From NCBI GenBank assembly GCA_019638845.1, contig JAHBSZ010000002.1, forward strand, positions 620,001 to 684,000: a stretch of DNA of 64,000 nucleotides, given 5' to 3'. Below the pieces are notes generated by a model that did not search any database, was not told the origin of the DNA, and saw nothing but the letters and a program-made list of their open reading frames with translations. Shown here piece by piece: positions 46,917 to 56,757 of this stretch. The number at the start of each line of letters is the position of its first letter. Position 1 is the first letter of the stretch. The DNA comes from Salinibacterium sp. GTDB taxonomy: Bacteria > Actinomycetota > Actinomycetes > Actinomycetales > Microbacteriaceae. The position numbers and the translations under genes were made by a program.

Positions 46917-47945
46917 ATGCCCGGCATCAACGAGGTCGCCCAACTTGCTGGAGTTTCGACAGCCACCGTGTCCCGCGCGCTCAGCGGAAACGGTCACGTC
47001 TCCGAAGCCACCCGCGAGCGGGTCCACGCGGCAGCCCTCGAGCTCGAATATGTCGTCTCGTCGTACGCCTCGAGTCTTGCCACCGGCCGTACGAAAAACG
47101 TCGGCGTCGTCATCCCCTTCCTCAACCGTTGGTACTACGGCGCCGTTCTCGAGGGAGCCGAGAGTGCTCTGCTCGGCCACGGATACGACCTCACGCTGTA
47201 CAACCTCGGTGGCGGGGGTGACGAACGCCGCAGCGTGTTCGAGCACTTCCTGTTGCGCAAGCGGGTCGATGCCGTCATCGCCATTGCGCTGGAGCTCACC
47301 GAGGCAGAGGTGGGTCGGCTCCACGACATGCGTAAGCCGATCGTCGGGGTCGGCGGCACCATCGACGGAGTCCGCACCCTCAGCATCGACGATCCGGCCG
47401 TTGCCCGCCTCGCGACCGAGCACTTGCTGTCGCTCGGCCACACTGTGATCGCGCACATCGGCGGCGACGCTGATTCGGAGATGGACTTTCACGTTCCCAC
47501 CCGGCGTCGCTCGGGCTACGAGGCCGCACTCATCGATGCCGGAATCACGCCTGACCCCGAACTCTTTCATGCGGCGGATTTCACGATCCAGGGTGGCTAC
47601 GCCGCTGCGAAACAGCTGCTCGGCAACCCGCGGAAGCGTCCCACCGCGGTGTTCGCGGCATCCGACGAGATGGCCATCGGCACGATCCTCGCCGCGCGCG
47701 ATCTCGGTCTGCATGTGCCCGACGACGTGTCGGTGATCGGTGTCGACGATCACGAACTCTCTGACTTCTTTGGGCTCTCCACCATCGCCCAGTTCCCCGC
47801 CCTTCAGGGGCGCATGGCGGTCGACCTCATCATGGATCAGCTCAACCCGGGCCACCGCGAGCAGACGTCGGCGAACACGCCGCTGCCGTTCGAGTTGATC
47901 GTGCGCGGCAGCACGTCCCGGCCCACTCGGTCTCAGCCCGCCTGA
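46917..47945 (+). CDS. LacI-family transcriptional regulator
   Basis: A 342-residue repressor with helix-turn-helix INEVAQLAGVSTATVSRALS, hinge near VSSYASSLATGRTKNVGVVI and a sugar-binding core (RRSGYEAALIDAGITPDPEL, then AASDEMAIGTILAARDLGL). GAAGGAGG seven bases before the ATG fixes the start. No sugar-use genes adjoin it: tRNA-Tyr is upstream and a convergent lipoprotein gene overlaps its end by 13 bp. Targets are therefore unlinked or global. It differs clearly from the mannoside repressor at 11625. Confidence 0.92.
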   Translation: MPGINEVAQLAGVSTATVSRALSGNGHVSEATRERVHAAALELEYVVSSYASSLATGRTKNVGVVIPFLNRWYYGAVLEGAESALLGHGYDLTLYNLGGGGDERRSVFEHFLLRKRVDAVIAIALELTEAEVGRLHDMRKPIVGVGGTIDGVRTLSIDDPAVARLATEHLLSLGHTVIAHIGGDADSEMDFHVPTRRRSGYEAALIDAGITPDPELFHAADFTIQGGYAAAKQLLGNPRKRPTAVFAASDEMAIGTILAARDLGLHVPDDVSVIGVDDHELSDFFGLSTIAQFPALQGRMAVDLIMDQLNPGHREQTSANTPLPFELIVRGSTSRPTRSQPA

Positions 47946-48625
47946 TCCACATACTGCTGTGCCGCGGTCGCGACTTTGCGGAGGTAGTCCACGCCCGAGT
48001 TGTACGCGGCAATGCCGCGGCGCCACCCGTCGTCGGTCGACATCCCGCCACTGGCCCGGCACATGTGGTTGGCTGCGGCGATCGCGGCATCCGCGATGTT
48101 CTGCGGATCGCCCACCCCGTCACCGTTGCCGTCTGAGGGCCAACTGGCCCACGTCTGCGGGATCAACTGCATCGGGCCGACCGCACGGTCGAAGTCTTTG
48201 ATGCCGTCGACGAGACCGCCATCGCTGTCCGGAATGTGCTCGGTGTCACCGCCGTCGAGCACCGCGCCGAAGATCGGTGGCGAAACGGTGAAGTCAGCAC
48301 CGATCGACGACCCGCCGAACGAACCGTGGTCGCTTTCCACAAGCGCGATCGCGGCGAGCGTGTTCCACCCAATTCCGCAGTCGGGATAGACCTCGGCAGC
48401 GCGAATCGCGGCCCCCGCATAGGCGAGAACGGCGAGCACCGGGATGCCCGTGGCCTCAGCCGTGCGCTGCGCCCAGTCGTGGTCGACCATGTCGGTATAC
48501 CCGGGACCGGCGGGAGAGGCCGCGAGCGGCGGCGGACCAGCCTGCGTCGCGGCAGGCAGCGCGGGCGATGCTGCACACCCGGCGAGCACCAACACGATGG
48601 CACCGACGATCGGGAGGCGATTCAC
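47933..48625 (-). CDS. Lytic transglycosylase-like lipoprotein
   Basis: The 230-residue protein starts at a GTG (48625), with a hydrophobic signal and lipobox LAGC (Cys17). The domain has [20 protein letters not shown], in which Glu97 is the likely catalytic residue of the SLT/MltB-type fold, then [34 protein letters not shown] and IAAYNSG. These motifs match membrane-bound transglycosylases that cleave peptidoglycan glycan strands. It is divergent from yajQ with 43 bp between starts. Confidence 0.9.
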   Translation of the reverse strand: MNRLPIVGAIVLVLAGCAASPALPAATQAGPPPLAASPAGPGYTDMVDHDWAQRTAEATGIPVLAVLAYAGAAIRAAEVYPDCGIGWNTLAAIALVESDHGSFGGSSIGADFTVSPPIFGAVLDGGDTEHIPDSDGGLVDGIKDFDRAVGPMQLIPQTWASWPSDGNGDGVGDPQNIADAAIAAANHMCRASGGMSTDDGWRRGIAAYNSGVDYLRKVATAAQQYVDQAG

Positions 48626-48668
48626 GAGACCATCCCACCACGCGCAACCTGCCAAGTACCATGAGCGC

Positions 48669-49157
48669 ATGGCAGATTCCACTTTCGACATCGTCAGCAA
48701 GGTCGACCACATGGAGGCGGAGAACGCCGTCAATCAAGCTCAGAAGGAGATTCTGACCCGGTACGACTTCAAGGGCGTCGGGGCATCCGTGGAATGGAGC
48801 GGCGAAAAGCTGCTGCTCAAGGCGAGCGCCGAAGAGCGAGTGAAGGCGGTGCTCGAGGTCGTCGAGGCCAAGTTCATCAAACGCGGCATCTCCCTTCGCA
48901 GCCTCGACGCGGGCGACCCGTACCCCAGCGGCAAGGAGTACCGCATCGAGATCAATCTGAAGAACGGCATCTCGTCCGAAGACGCAAAGAAGGTCTCGAA
49001 GATCATCCGCGACGAGGGACCCAAGACTGTCAAGAGCCAGATCCAGGGCGACGAGCTGCGGGTCTCCTCCAAGAGCCGGGATGACCTGCAGGCGACGATG
49101 GCCCTGCTCAAGGGCAAGGATCTCGACTTTGCTCTGCAGTTCGTGAACTTCCGGTAG
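48669..49157 (+). CDS. yajQ: YajQ-family nucleotide-binding protein
   Basis: A 162-residue cytosolic protein with the whole YajQ pattern: [20 protein letters not shown] at the start, [29 protein letters not shown] and a C-terminal [12 protein letters not shown]. Members bind nucleotides and, in some bacteria, cyclic di-GMP; the cellular role in actinobacteria is unclear. Length is normal for the family (about 160 residues). A second ATG eight bases upstream is out of frame. Confidence 0.95.
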   Translation: MADSTFDIVSKVDHMEAENAVNQAQKEILTRYDFKGVGASVEWSGEKLLLKASAEERVKAVLEVVEAKFIKRGISLRSLDAGDPYPSGKEYRIEINLKNGISSEDAKKVSKIIRDEGPKTVKSQIQGDELRVSSKSRDDLQATMALLKGKDLDFALQFVNFR

Positions 49158-49197
49158 TCCACCGGTCAAGCGGTGCACCGTCGATAGACTGCGGATC

Positions 49198-50670
49198 ATG
49201 ACGGCGACGACCGAAACCGGCTGGTTGAGCGTCGCCATCGCGATCTTCCTCTTCGCGCTCGATGCCACGATCCGAGTGCTCGCGATCATCTACGTGCCAC
49301 GAAATCGACGTCCACAGACTGCCCTCGCTTGGTTGCTCGCGATCTTCTTCATTCCTTACCTCGGGGTGCTGCTCTTCCTGCTGGTCGGAAATGCTCGACT
49401 GCCCCGCAGGCGGCGGCGACGACAGAGCCAGATCGACGAGTACATCCGCGACACGACAGAGGGGATCGACCAGGTCGAACGCGACCCCGAGTGGCCGTCC
49501 TGGCTCGATCCGGTGGTGGAACTGAATCGCAAGCTCGGCTCGATGCCGCTCGTGGGCGGCAACTCGGCCCATCTGTACTCCGACAACCAACTGGCTCTCG
49601 ACGCCATGACGCAGTCGATTCGCGAGGCCAAGCGCACTGTGCACGTCGAGTTCTACATCCTGCTGCTCGACGAGGTAACGGCTCCGTTCTTCGACGCGCT
49701 CGAGGATGCCCACCGGCGCGGGGTCGTCGTGCGAGTGTTGCTCGATCACCTCGGCAACTTCCAGTACCCCGGCTATCGACGCACGAAGAAACGCCTCGAC
49801 CGCATGGGAGTGCAATGGCACCTCATGCTGCCGTTCCAGCCGTTGCGCGGGAGCATCCGCCGCCCTGACCTCCGCAACCATCGCAAGCTTCTCGTGATCG
49901 ACGGGACCATCGCCTATACGGGGTCACAAAACATCGTCGAAACCGGCTATCAGCGTCGAAAGAATCACAAACGCGGCCTGCACTGGAAAGACTTCATGGC
50001 ACGGTTCGAGGGCCCAGTCGTGGCCGGCATCGATGCCCTGTTCGTGACTGACTGGTTCTCGGAAACCGATGAGCTACTCGAACGCGAGGCCGCCCCTGTC
50101 CGTGAGAATGGCGCCGGGATGCTCGACTGTCAGGTGGTACCTAGCGGGCCCGGGTTCGAGGGCGAGAACAACCTCAGGATGTTCAACTCGCTCGTGTACG
50201 CAGCACAGGAGAAGATCATCCTGGTCAGCCCGTATTTCGTTCCGGATGACTCGATGCTCTACGCCATCACGACGGCCGCGCAAAGCGGCATCCGTGTGGA
50301 ACTCTTCGTGTCGGAGATCGGGGACCAGTTCTTCGTGTACCACGCCCAGCGCAGCTACTATGAGGCGCTACTCGAGGCGGGTGTAGTCATCTACCGCTAC
50401 ACGGCGCCGACAATCCTGCACGCCAAGCACATGACCATCGACGACGAACTCTCGGTAATTGGCTCAAGCAACATGGACATGCGCTCGTTCAGCCTCGACC
50501 ACGAGGTGTCGGTGATGGTGCGCGGTGACTCGTTCCTGCAGTCATTGCGCGCGATCGAGGATTCCTACCGCGTCGACAGCCGCGAGCTCACGCTGGAGGA
50601 ATGGAACAAACGCAGTTCGTGGTCGGCCACTCTCGACAACATTGCCCGTCTCACTGCGGCGGTGCAGTGA
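49198..50670 (+). CDS. cls: Cardiolipin synthase (phospholipase D type)
   Basis: The 490-residue protein has two N-terminal membrane helices (~11-33 and ~41-63) and two HKD motifs: HRKLLVID with His228, Lys230 and Asp235, and HAKHMTIDD with His408, Lys410 and Asp415, each followed by GSQN or GSSNMDMRS. It joins two phosphatidylglycerols, or a related pair of phospholipids, into cardiolipin at the membrane. Length and layout are standard. The 3' end overlaps a convergent small gene by 20 bp. Confidence 0.94.
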   Translation: MTATTETGWLSVAIAIFLFALDATIRVLAIIYVPRNRRPQTALAWLLAIFFIPYLGVLLFLLVGNARLPRRRRRRQSQIDEYIRDTTEGIDQVERDPEWPSWLDPVVELNRKLGSMPLVGGNSAHLYSDNQLALDAMTQSIREAKRTVHVEFYILLLDEVTAPFFDALEDAHRRGVVVRVLLDHLGNFQYPGYRRTKKRLDRMGVQWHLMLPFQPLRGSIRRPDLRNHRKLLVIDGTIAYTGSQNIVETGYQRRKNHKRGLHWKDFMARFEGPVVAGIDALFVTDWFSETDELLEREAAPVRENGAGMLDCQVVPSGPGFEGENNLRMFNSLVYAAQEKIILVSPYFVPDDSMLYAITTAAQSGIRVELFVSEIGDQFFVYHAQRSYYEALLEAGVVIYRYTAPTILHAKHMTIDDELSVIGSSNMDMRSFSLDHEVSVMVRGDSFLQSLRAIEDSYRVDSRELTLEEWNKRSSWSATLDNIARLTAAVQ

Positions 50671-51280
50671 GCGCCTGACGCGCTTCGTCGATCGCTTCCT
50701 GCGCCCAGACCTTCTGCTGCGCGGTGCCGTGATCGCGGGCGTTGACTGCCGCGAGTTCGAACTCCGCGAGGGCCTCCGCAAACAGGCCAGAGTCGAAAAG
50801 CCGCCAACCCCGGTTGTTGTGCAGCGCTATCCCCCAGCGCTGAGTGCGGGCATCCATGCTGCCCTCGATAACCCGGATGCCCCGCGCCATCCATTCGTCG
50901 GAGTGCTCCTCATCAGCGATCGCGAGCATGTGCAGCGCGTCCACCGTAAGGAAGTCGTCTGCCGCGAGCTGTGCGCAGCGGAGTGCTTCGGCGAACAGCG
51001 GAACAGCCTCGTCCGCTCGCCCCGCGGAGTTCAGCAATCGGCCTCGTTCCAACGCGACGCGGGTTGCCACGAGAGGGTCGGTCACAACAATGCCGTCGAG
51101 GAGCGCGTGGGCCTCGCTCCCCCTGCCGTCGAGGCCGAGAGCGCGAGCCCGTTGGGTAGCGAGTTCGGCACCGGCCTTCGCCGATGTCGCTGGCTCCCGC
51201 GCGAACCGCTCCGCCGACGCCGCGGGATCGCCGAAATCCCACAGGGCATCAATCCGCTCGGGGCTCAGTCGTTCCTGCAT
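50651..51280 (-). CDS. TPR-like helical repeat protein
   Basis: The 209-residue protein is almost all helix with TPR-like repeats, for example ALERGRLLNSAGRADEAVPL, then WGIALHNNRGWRLFDSGLFA. No signal or membrane segment is present. The N-terminal ~30 residues (RIDALWDFGDPAASAERFAR) resemble helical proteins found commonly in actinobacteria with no assigned role. Its stop overlaps the convergent cls gene by 20 bp. It may bind a partner protein. The function is unknown. Confidence 0.8.
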   Translation of the reverse strand: MQERLSPERIDALWDFGDPAASAERFAREPATSAKAGAELATQRARALGLDGRGSEAHALLDGIVVTDPLVATRVALERGRLLNSAGRADEAVPLFAEALRCAQLAADDFLTVDALHMLAIADEEHSDEWMARGIRVIEGSMDARTQRWGIALHNNRGWRLFDSGLFAEALAEFELAAVNARDHGTAQQKVWAQEAIDEARQALTAPPQ

Positions 51281-51458
51281 GGAGCGAGTGTAGAGGGCGG
51301 GAGGACGGGTCGCCTTGCATTCGACCCGCCCTCACCGGGGCGGAGGAGTCCGAACTCGACTCCGCGTATCGACGCAACCGCTAGGTCGGTGTGCGTTGAG
51401 TACACAATGCGCCCCGAGGCTGTGGCCCGGCACAGGACGGGCTGGGAAGTAGCTGGAG

Positions 51459-52799
51459 CTATTTCCGGTTGGAAATGGTGACCATCTCGTCGCGGTCGAC
51501 AACCTTCACACGAGTTCGACCCTCCGGCGCTCCCAGAGCTAGCTCGTGCTCGTCGAGGTTGTGCCAACCCGAGAGGTCGGTGAACTCCAGTCCGCGGCTC
51601 GCGAGCAGGGCGACGATCGCCTCCTCCTCGGGATGCTCGGGGCTCCACCAGTTCGCTTGACCATTCAAGACGTGCTTGACCGTCTCCATGGCGTCGCTCT
51701 TCGTGTGCCCGATGAGCCCCACCGGGCCCCGCTTGATCCATCCGGTCGCGTAGACGCCGTGTACGGGCTCGTCGTTGTCGTCGAGCACCTGCCCCTCGCG
51801 GTTCGGGATGACCCCGCGCTTGTCGTCGAACGGGATTCCGTCGAGCGGGGATCCGAAATAGCCGACAGCACGGTACAGCGCCTGCGCCGGGATCTCGCGC
51901 ATCTCGCCGGTGCCGCGCACGCCACCCTCGCCATCGGGCGCCGTGCGTTCGTAGCGGAACACCGAACCGTCGTACGAAACAGGGTTTGCGTAGAAGTGCA
52001 GATGAAGTCGCCGCGAGGCAGTGCCCACCTCGCGCGCGCGCCAAGTGCTCAGCACCCGATCGATAACCATGACTTGCTTGTTGGTCGCGATCGCGCTCTT
52101 GGACGCCTCGTCGTAGTCGAAGTCCTCGTCGTAGACGATCATGTCGACGTCGCGCAGCTCGCCCATCTCGCGCAGTTCGAGGGGGGAAAACTTGACCTGG
52201 GCCGGTCCTCGTCGCCCGAAGACGTGTACGTCAGTGACCGACGACGACGCAAGCCCGGAGTACACGTTGGCCGGAATCTCGGTCGGGAGCAGGTCCTCGG
52301 CATGTTTCGCGAGCATCCGCGCCACATCGAGGGCGACGTTTCCATTTCCGATGACCGCGACCGACTCGGCGTCGAGCGGCCACTCGCGCGGAAAGTCGGG
52401 ATGACCGTCGTACCAGCTGACAAAGTCGGCCGCGCCGTAGCTCGTGGGCAGGTCGATTCCGGGGATGGTGAGCGGGGCATCCCTGATCGCGCCAGTGGAG
52501 AAGATGACGGCGTTGTAGTGCTTCTTGAGGTCAGCGAGGGTGATGTCACGACCGAAATAGACATTGCCGAACAAGCGGATGTGGCCGGAATCGAGCACAT
52601 CGCGCAGCGCCGTGATGATGCCCTTGATGCGGGGATGATCGGGAGCGACGCCGTAGCGGACCAGCCCGTAGGGGGCGGGAAGCTGTTCGAAGAGATCGAT
52701 GGAGACATCGAAATGCTTTTCCGCTTTGAGCAGGATGTCGGCAGCATAGATACCAGCGGGGCCCGCACCGACGATGGCCAGGCGCAATTTCTCGGTCAC
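51459..52799 (-). CDS. fprA: FprA-type ferredoxin/adrenodoxin NADP reductase
   Basis: A 446-residue flavoprotein with FAD motif LRLAIVGAGPAGIYAADILL at 5-24, GLVRYGVAPDHP, NADP motif VAVIGNGNVALDVARMLAKH and GVYATGWIKRGPVGLIGHTK, matching mycobacterial FprA and mitochondrial adrenodoxin reductase. It passes electrons between NADPH and ferredoxin. It follows polyprenyl synthetase with the stop/start sharing one base, so the three genes from menG to fprA form one leftward operon. The partner ferredoxin is not in the window. Confidence 0.95.
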   Translation of the reverse strand: MTEKLRLAIVGAGPAGIYAADILLKAEKHFDVSIDLFEQLPAPYGLVRYGVAPDHPRIKGIITALRDVLDSGHIRLFGNVYFGRDITLADLKKHYNAVIFSTGAIRDAPLTIPGIDLPTSYGAADFVSWYDGHPDFPREWPLDAESVAVIGNGNVALDVARMLAKHAEDLLPTEIPANVYSGLASSSVTDVHVFGRRGPAQVKFSPLELREMGELRDVDMIVYDEDFDYDEASKSAIATNKQVMVIDRVLSTWRAREVGTASRRLHLHFYANPVSYDGSVFRYERTAPDGEGGVRGTGEMREIPAQALYRAVGYFGSPLDGIPFDDKRGVIPNREGQVLDDNDEPVHGVYATGWIKRGPVGLIGHTKSDAMETVKHVLNGQANWWSPEHPEEEAIVALLASRGLEFTDLSGWHNLDEHELALGAPEGRTRVKVVDRDEMVTISNRK

Positions 52800-53875
52800 T
52801 AGTTAGAACGCTCCACAATTGAGTCGGCGAAACGGGTGAGGGCCTTCTTGACGGGTCCGTCGGGCAGGGGCGCGAGGGCCTCGACTGCTTCGCTCGACCA
52901 GCGGTGGGCCTCAGCGAGCGTGCGGGCCGTCACCGCGTGATCACGAAGCTCCGCGATCGCGGCGCTCAGATCTGCCTCGTCGGCCTCGCCGTAGAACGCC
53001 GTCGTCACGTCGCGCTCGATGCGGCGCAGCAGGTCATCGGCGTCGGAGTCTGTCTTGGCGAGCTCGCGCAGGTAGAGGAGGGGAAGCGTCGAGACTCCCG
53101 CGCGCAAGTCGGTGCCCGCGGTCTTGCCGGTGACCTCCGTCTTGTCGGAGAGGTCGATGATGTCGTCGACGAGTTGGAAGGCGACACCGATCTTCTCGCC
53201 GAACGTCCGGACTGGAATGACGTAGTCCTCGGAGGCATTCGCGAAGATCACGCCAACCTCGGCAGCGGTGGCGATGAGCGAACCGGTCTTGTCCGCGAGC
53301 ACCTGAAGGTAGTGCGCCACCGGGTCTTCCCCGGCGCGCGGGCCGATGGTCTCGTGCAATTGGCCTAGGCACAGACGCTCGAACGTGTTGGCCTGCAAAC
53401 TTATGGCGCGCTCTCCCAGGCTCGCGACGAGCTTGCTGGCCCTGGCGAAGAGAAGGTCGCCCGTGAGAATGGCCACCGAGTTGCCCCATACCGACTGAGC
53501 ACTGGGAACGCCGCGTCGCATCTGAGCTTCGTCCATGACGTCGTCGTGATACAGCGAGGCGAGGTGAGTGATCTCCACCGCTTGCGCGGCGGTGATGACC
53601 TGTGGGTTGTTGCCGTCCCCCAGTTGCGCTGCGAGCAGGGTGAGCACCGGGCGAACCCGCTTGCCACCAGCGTCGAGCAGGTATCGGCTGGTGGCATCCG
53701 CGATCTCGTCGGCGTAGTGCATCTGGCTGAGCAGACCCGCCTCGACGGCCTCAAGGCCGTCTTCGATGGCTGTCGCGAATCGGCGCTCGTCACTCGAGGC
53801 GAACAGCTTCTCACCCAGTCCCAGTGACGAACTCAGGGTGTTGCTGCGACGGGCCAAGGGCACGGCGGGCTTCAT
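52799..53875 (-). CDS. Polyprenyl diphosphate synthase
   Basis: A 358-residue trans-isoprenyl diphosphate synthase. The first Asp-rich motif is DDVMD (Asp111, Asp112, Asp115), the second DDIID (Asp237, Asp238, Asp241), with GGKRVRPVL at 70-78. It makes the long isoprenoid side chain. Its place with the menaquinone methylase gene (four-base overlap) points to the menaquinone tail, probably eight to eleven isoprene units; chain length cannot be read from sequence. Confidence 0.95.
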   Translation of the reverse strand: MKPAVPLARRSNTLSSSLGLGEKLFASSDERRFATAIEDGLEAVEAGLLSQMHYADEIADATSRYLLDAGGKRVRPVLTLLAAQLGDGNNPQVITAAQAVEITHLASLYHDDVMDEAQMRRGVPSAQSVWGNSVAILTGDLLFARASKLVASLGERAISLQANTFERLCLGQLHETIGPRAGEDPVAHYLQVLADKTGSLIATAAEVGVIFANASEDYVIPVRTFGEKIGVAFQLVDDIIDLSDKTEVTGKTAGTDLRAGVSTLPLLYLRELAKTDSDADDLLRRIERDVTTAFYGEADEADLSAAIAELRDHAVTARTLAEAHRWSSEAVEALAPLPDGPVKKALTRFADSIVERSN

Positions 53876-54645
53876 GGGTCCTGCCGGATCGTGGTTATCG
53901 GCCGTGTTGCGTTTCCCTTTCGCTTCGCGACCGCGGCAAGAACTGTCGCGTCGACCGGCTTGTGGCCTCGGTGGAGGGCGACGATGCCTCCGGTGAGGTT
54001 GCGATAGGCCACGCGGGTGAATCCGACGCCGCGGATCCAGTGACTCAGCTCACCTTGGTCTGGCCATTCGCGAATCGACTCGGCGAGATAGGTATATGCG
54101 GCGGGGTTGGAACTCGTGCGGTCGACGATGACCGGCATCACGTACTTGAGGTAGGCGTGGTAGCCGGCCCGATAGATCGCGACGGGAGGCTTGGAAAACT
54201 CGCACACGACCGCACGACCACCCGGCTTGAGCACCCGAAACATCTCCGACAGCGCGACCTTGGGATGCGCAACATTCCGCAAGCCGAAACTGATGGAGAC
54301 AGCGTCGAAGTGGTTATCGGGGAAGGGCAGCTTCTCGGCGTCCCCCTCGACGAACTCGATCTTCTTGTGCTTGCGACGACCCTCGGCAACCATTCCGGCC
54401 GAGAAGTCGAGCGCGATGACTTCGGCTCCCGAGCGGGCGAGGGCTGCCGAACTGGTGCCCGTGCCCGCGGCAACGTCGAGAATGCGCTCGCCCGCCACTG
54501 GCGCCACCGCACGCACCATCGCAGCGCGCCACAGCACCGCATTTCCCGCAGACAGCACGTTGTTTGTGCGGTCGTAATGCTTTGCAACGTCGTCGAACAT
54601 GCCGGCGACCTCACCCGGTTGCTTGTTCATATCCGCCTTGCTCAC
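53872..54645 (-). CDS. menG: Demethylmenaquinone methyltransferase
   Basis: A 257-residue SAM methyltransferase of the UbiE/MenG family: N-terminal MFDDVAKHYDRTNNVLS, SAM motif ILDVAAGTGTSSAAL at 55-69, LPFPDNHFDAVSISFGLRNV and VLKPGGRAVVCEFSKPP. It performs the last step of menaquinone synthesis. The gene is first in the leftward operon with the polyprenyl synthase and fprA, and divergent from menF with about 60 bp between. Confidence 0.96.
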   Translation of the reverse strand: MSKADMNKQPGEVAGMFDDVAKHYDRTNNVLSAGNAVLWRAAMVRAVAPVAGERILDVAAGTGTSSAALARSGAEVIALDFSAGMVAEGRRKHKKIEFVEGDAEKLPFPDNHFDAVSISFGLRNVAHPKVALSEMFRVLKPGGRAVVCEFSKPPVAIYRAGYHAYLKYVMPVIVDRTSSNPAAYTYLAESIREWPDQGELSHWIRGVGFTRVAYRNLTGGIVALHRGHKPVDATVLAAVAKRKGNATRPITTIRQDP

Positions 54646-54705
54646 AGGTCAAGTCTAGGGTTCTCATCCATAAGGAGGGTTCGGAGCCGACGGTAGGCTA
54701 GGAGG

Positions 54706-55923
54706 GTGTACGGCGCGGCAAGTTCCCTACCCGCGCTGAAGGTGAGCACGGAGGCCTCCACCGACCACGGATCGCTCGTCGAGCGGCTTGGGTCGCGGCA
54801 TCCGTTGGCGTTCCTCCGCGACGGTGACGGCATCGTCGGTCTGGGCGAAACCCTTCGTCTCGAGTTCGCCGGCCCCACTCGCATCACGGATGCAGCAACC
54901 ATGTGGCGCGCACTCGTAGAACGGGCCACCGTTGTCGACGCCGTCGGGCTCCCGGGTACGGGGCTCGTTGCCTTCGGAAGCTTCGCCTTCGCGGATTCGT
55001 CGGCGGCCACGAGTGTGCTCATCGTTCCGTCGGTGATCCTCGGTCGCCGCGAAGGCGTCAGTTGGGTCACGCGGATCGGTGCCGCTCCGAGCGACGAACC
55101 GCAGGGCGATCCGTTCACCGCATCGTTCGGGGTGGGGGCGTTGTCCGCCGAGGGATACCAGGCAGCGGTCGAGGTTGCCGTAGGTCGAATCCGGTCAGGC
55201 GAACCCCGCAAAGTCGTGCTCGCGCGCGACATCGTGGCAAGCATCCCTGCCGATGCCGACCTCCGTCTGCCGTTCGGCACACTCGCAGCGGCCTACCCCG
55301 ACACGTTCACGTTCGCGGTCGCCGGGCTCATGGGTTCGAGCCCGGAGACGCTCGTGCGTTGCAGCGCCGGCACAGTGAACGCCCGTGTGCTCGCGGGCAG
55401 CGCCGCCCGCGGTGCGGATGCGGAAAGCGACGCATCCGCCGCTGCAACGCTCACCGCCTCACTCAAAGACGTGGAGGAGCACGCGCTTGCTCTTCGAAGC
55501 GTGATCACAGCGCTTGAGCCGCTCAGTACCGCGCTGTCGAGCACCCCTCCCTTCCCGCTGAGACTCCCGAATCTCTGGCATCTCGCGAGCGATGTCTCGG
55601 GGTTCTTGACGCGCGGGTCAAGTGCTCTCGATCTGATCGCAGCGCTGCACCCGACGGCGGCGGTGGCGGGGACGCCGACCGAACTCGCACTCGCGATCAT
55701 TGCTGAACTCGAGCCTTTCGATCGTGGGCGGTACGCGGGTCCGGTCGGTTGGGTGGACGGCAACGGTGACGGGGAGTGGGCGGTGGCGCTGCGCTGCGCC
55801 CAGGTGGACGGCACACAGGTAACCGCCTATGCCGGTGCCGGGATTGTCGCGGGTTCAGACCCTGCACGGGAACTCGCGGAGACCACACTCAAGCTGCGGC
55901 CGATCGTCGAGGCCTTCGGCTGA
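54706..55923 (+). CDS. menF: Isochorismate synthase
   Basis: Converts chorismate to isochorismate, the first step to menaquinone. The 405-residue protein has the chorismate-binding enzyme motifs KVVLARDIVASIPADA, SSPETLVRCSAGTVNARVLA, GSAARGAD, and the C-terminal HPTAAVAGTP and GRYAGPVGWVDGNGDGEWA. The start is not certain: GTG at 54706 overlaps its likely ribosome-binding site (AGGAG), so an in-frame downstream start is possible. It is divergent from menG and convergent, with three bases between, with the PPK2 gene. Confidence 0.94.
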   Translation: MYGAASSLPALKVSTEASTDHGSLVERLGSRHPLAFLRDGDGIVGLGETLRLEFAGPTRITDAATMWRALVERATVVDAVGLPGTGLVAFGSFAFADSSAATSVLIVPSVILGRREGVSWVTRIGAAPSDEPQGDPFTASFGVGALSAEGYQAAVEVAVGRIRSGEPRKVVLARDIVASIPADADLRLPFGTLAAAYPDTFTFAVAGLMGSSPETLVRCSAGTVNARVLAGSAARGADAESDASAAATLTASLKDVEEHALALRSVITALEPLSTALSSTPPFPLRLPNLWHLASDVSGFLTRGSSALDLIAALHPTAAVAGTPTELALAIIAELEPFDRGRYAGPVGWVDGNGDGEWAVALRCAQVDGTQVTAYAGAGIVAGSDPARELAETTLKLRPIVEAFG

Positions 55924-55926
55924 CTC

Positions 55927-56748
55927 TCAGGTGGCGGCGAGCCGCTTCTTCTGCGCCGCGACGTCGTAGTCCACAGCCGGGTACGCGGGGTCGAGACCAC
56001 GCAGGGCATGCAATAGCAGCCCTTGCACCGCCCACCGGGCGTACCACTTGTGATTCCCCGGGACCACATACCACGGCGAATCCGGGGTCGACGTTCGCGT
56101 GAGCGCAATCTGGTATGCCTCCTGATACGCCGCCCAGTGCTGGCGTTCGTCGATATCCCCCGGGTTGAACTTCCAGTTCTTCTCCGGCTTCTCGAGCCGC
56201 GCCTGCAAGCGGGACTTCTGCTCGTCCGACGAGATGTGCAGCATCACCTTGATGATCGTCGTGCCTGTGGCGACGAGCTCTTTCTCGAAGTCGGCGATGA
56301 TGCCGTAGCGCTCCTCGATCACCTCGGGTGTCGAGAACCCGCGAACGCGATGGATGAGCACGTCCTCATAATGCGAGCGGTCGAAGACCCCGATGATGCC
56401 GGGTTGCGGGAGTTCCTTGCGTACTCGCCACAGAAAATCGTGCGCTTTCTCCTCGTCCGTCGGCGCCTTGAACGCATGCAGGTGAATGCCTTGTGGATCG
56501 ACTCCGCCCACGACGTGTCGGACGATCCCACCCTTGCCCGCCGTGTCCATGGCCTGCAACACCAGGAGCACACTGCGCTGACCACCGAACTTGCTCTCGG
56601 CATACAGCTTCTCCTGGAGCGAGCCCAGCTCGTCGAAGTTCTTCGCGAGCTCGCTCTCGGCACGCTTGCGGTTGTCGACACCGGGTGTCGCTGACGGGTC
56701 GACCTTCGACAGCTCGAACGACGCGTCGACGGGAGTAAGTGCAGTCAT
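55927..56748 (-). CDS. Polyphosphate kinase 2 family phosphotransferase
   Basis: The 273-residue protein matches PPK2: Walker A QAMDTAGKGGIVRHV, IIGVFDRSHYEDVLIHRV, and the lid helix EKNWKFNPGDIDERQHW. These enzymes transfer phosphate between polyphosphate and nucleoside mono- or diphosphates. Length is typical of single-domain forms; AMP versus ADP preference is not judged. It lies nine bases after the menD stop on the same strand, so it is likely transcribed with menD, though no shared function is known. Confidence 0.93.
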   Translation of the reverse strand: MTALTPVDASFELSKVDPSATPGVDNRKRAESELAKNFDELGSLQEKLYAESKFGGQRSVLLVLQAMDTAGKGGIVRHVVGGVDPQGIHLHAFKAPTDEEKAHDFLWRVRKELPQPGIIGVFDRSHYEDVLIHRVRGFSTPEVIEERYGIIADFEKELVATGTTIIKVMLHISSDEQKSRLQARLEKPEKNWKFNPGDIDERQHWAAYQEAYQIALTRTSTPDSPWYVVPGNHKWYARWAVQGLLLHALRGLDPAYPAVDYDVAAQKKRLAAT

Positions 56749-56757
56749 TCCACCACG

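Noticed and set aside
46809-48062. 417-codon open frame on the minus strand
   Set aside because: It covers the LacI-family gene on the other strand and contains no recognisable domain.
51546-52802. 418-codon open frame on the plus strand
   Set aside because: It is exactly antisense to fprA, whose flavin and NADP motifs and operon spacing are convincing. Long antisense frames are common in high-GC DNA.
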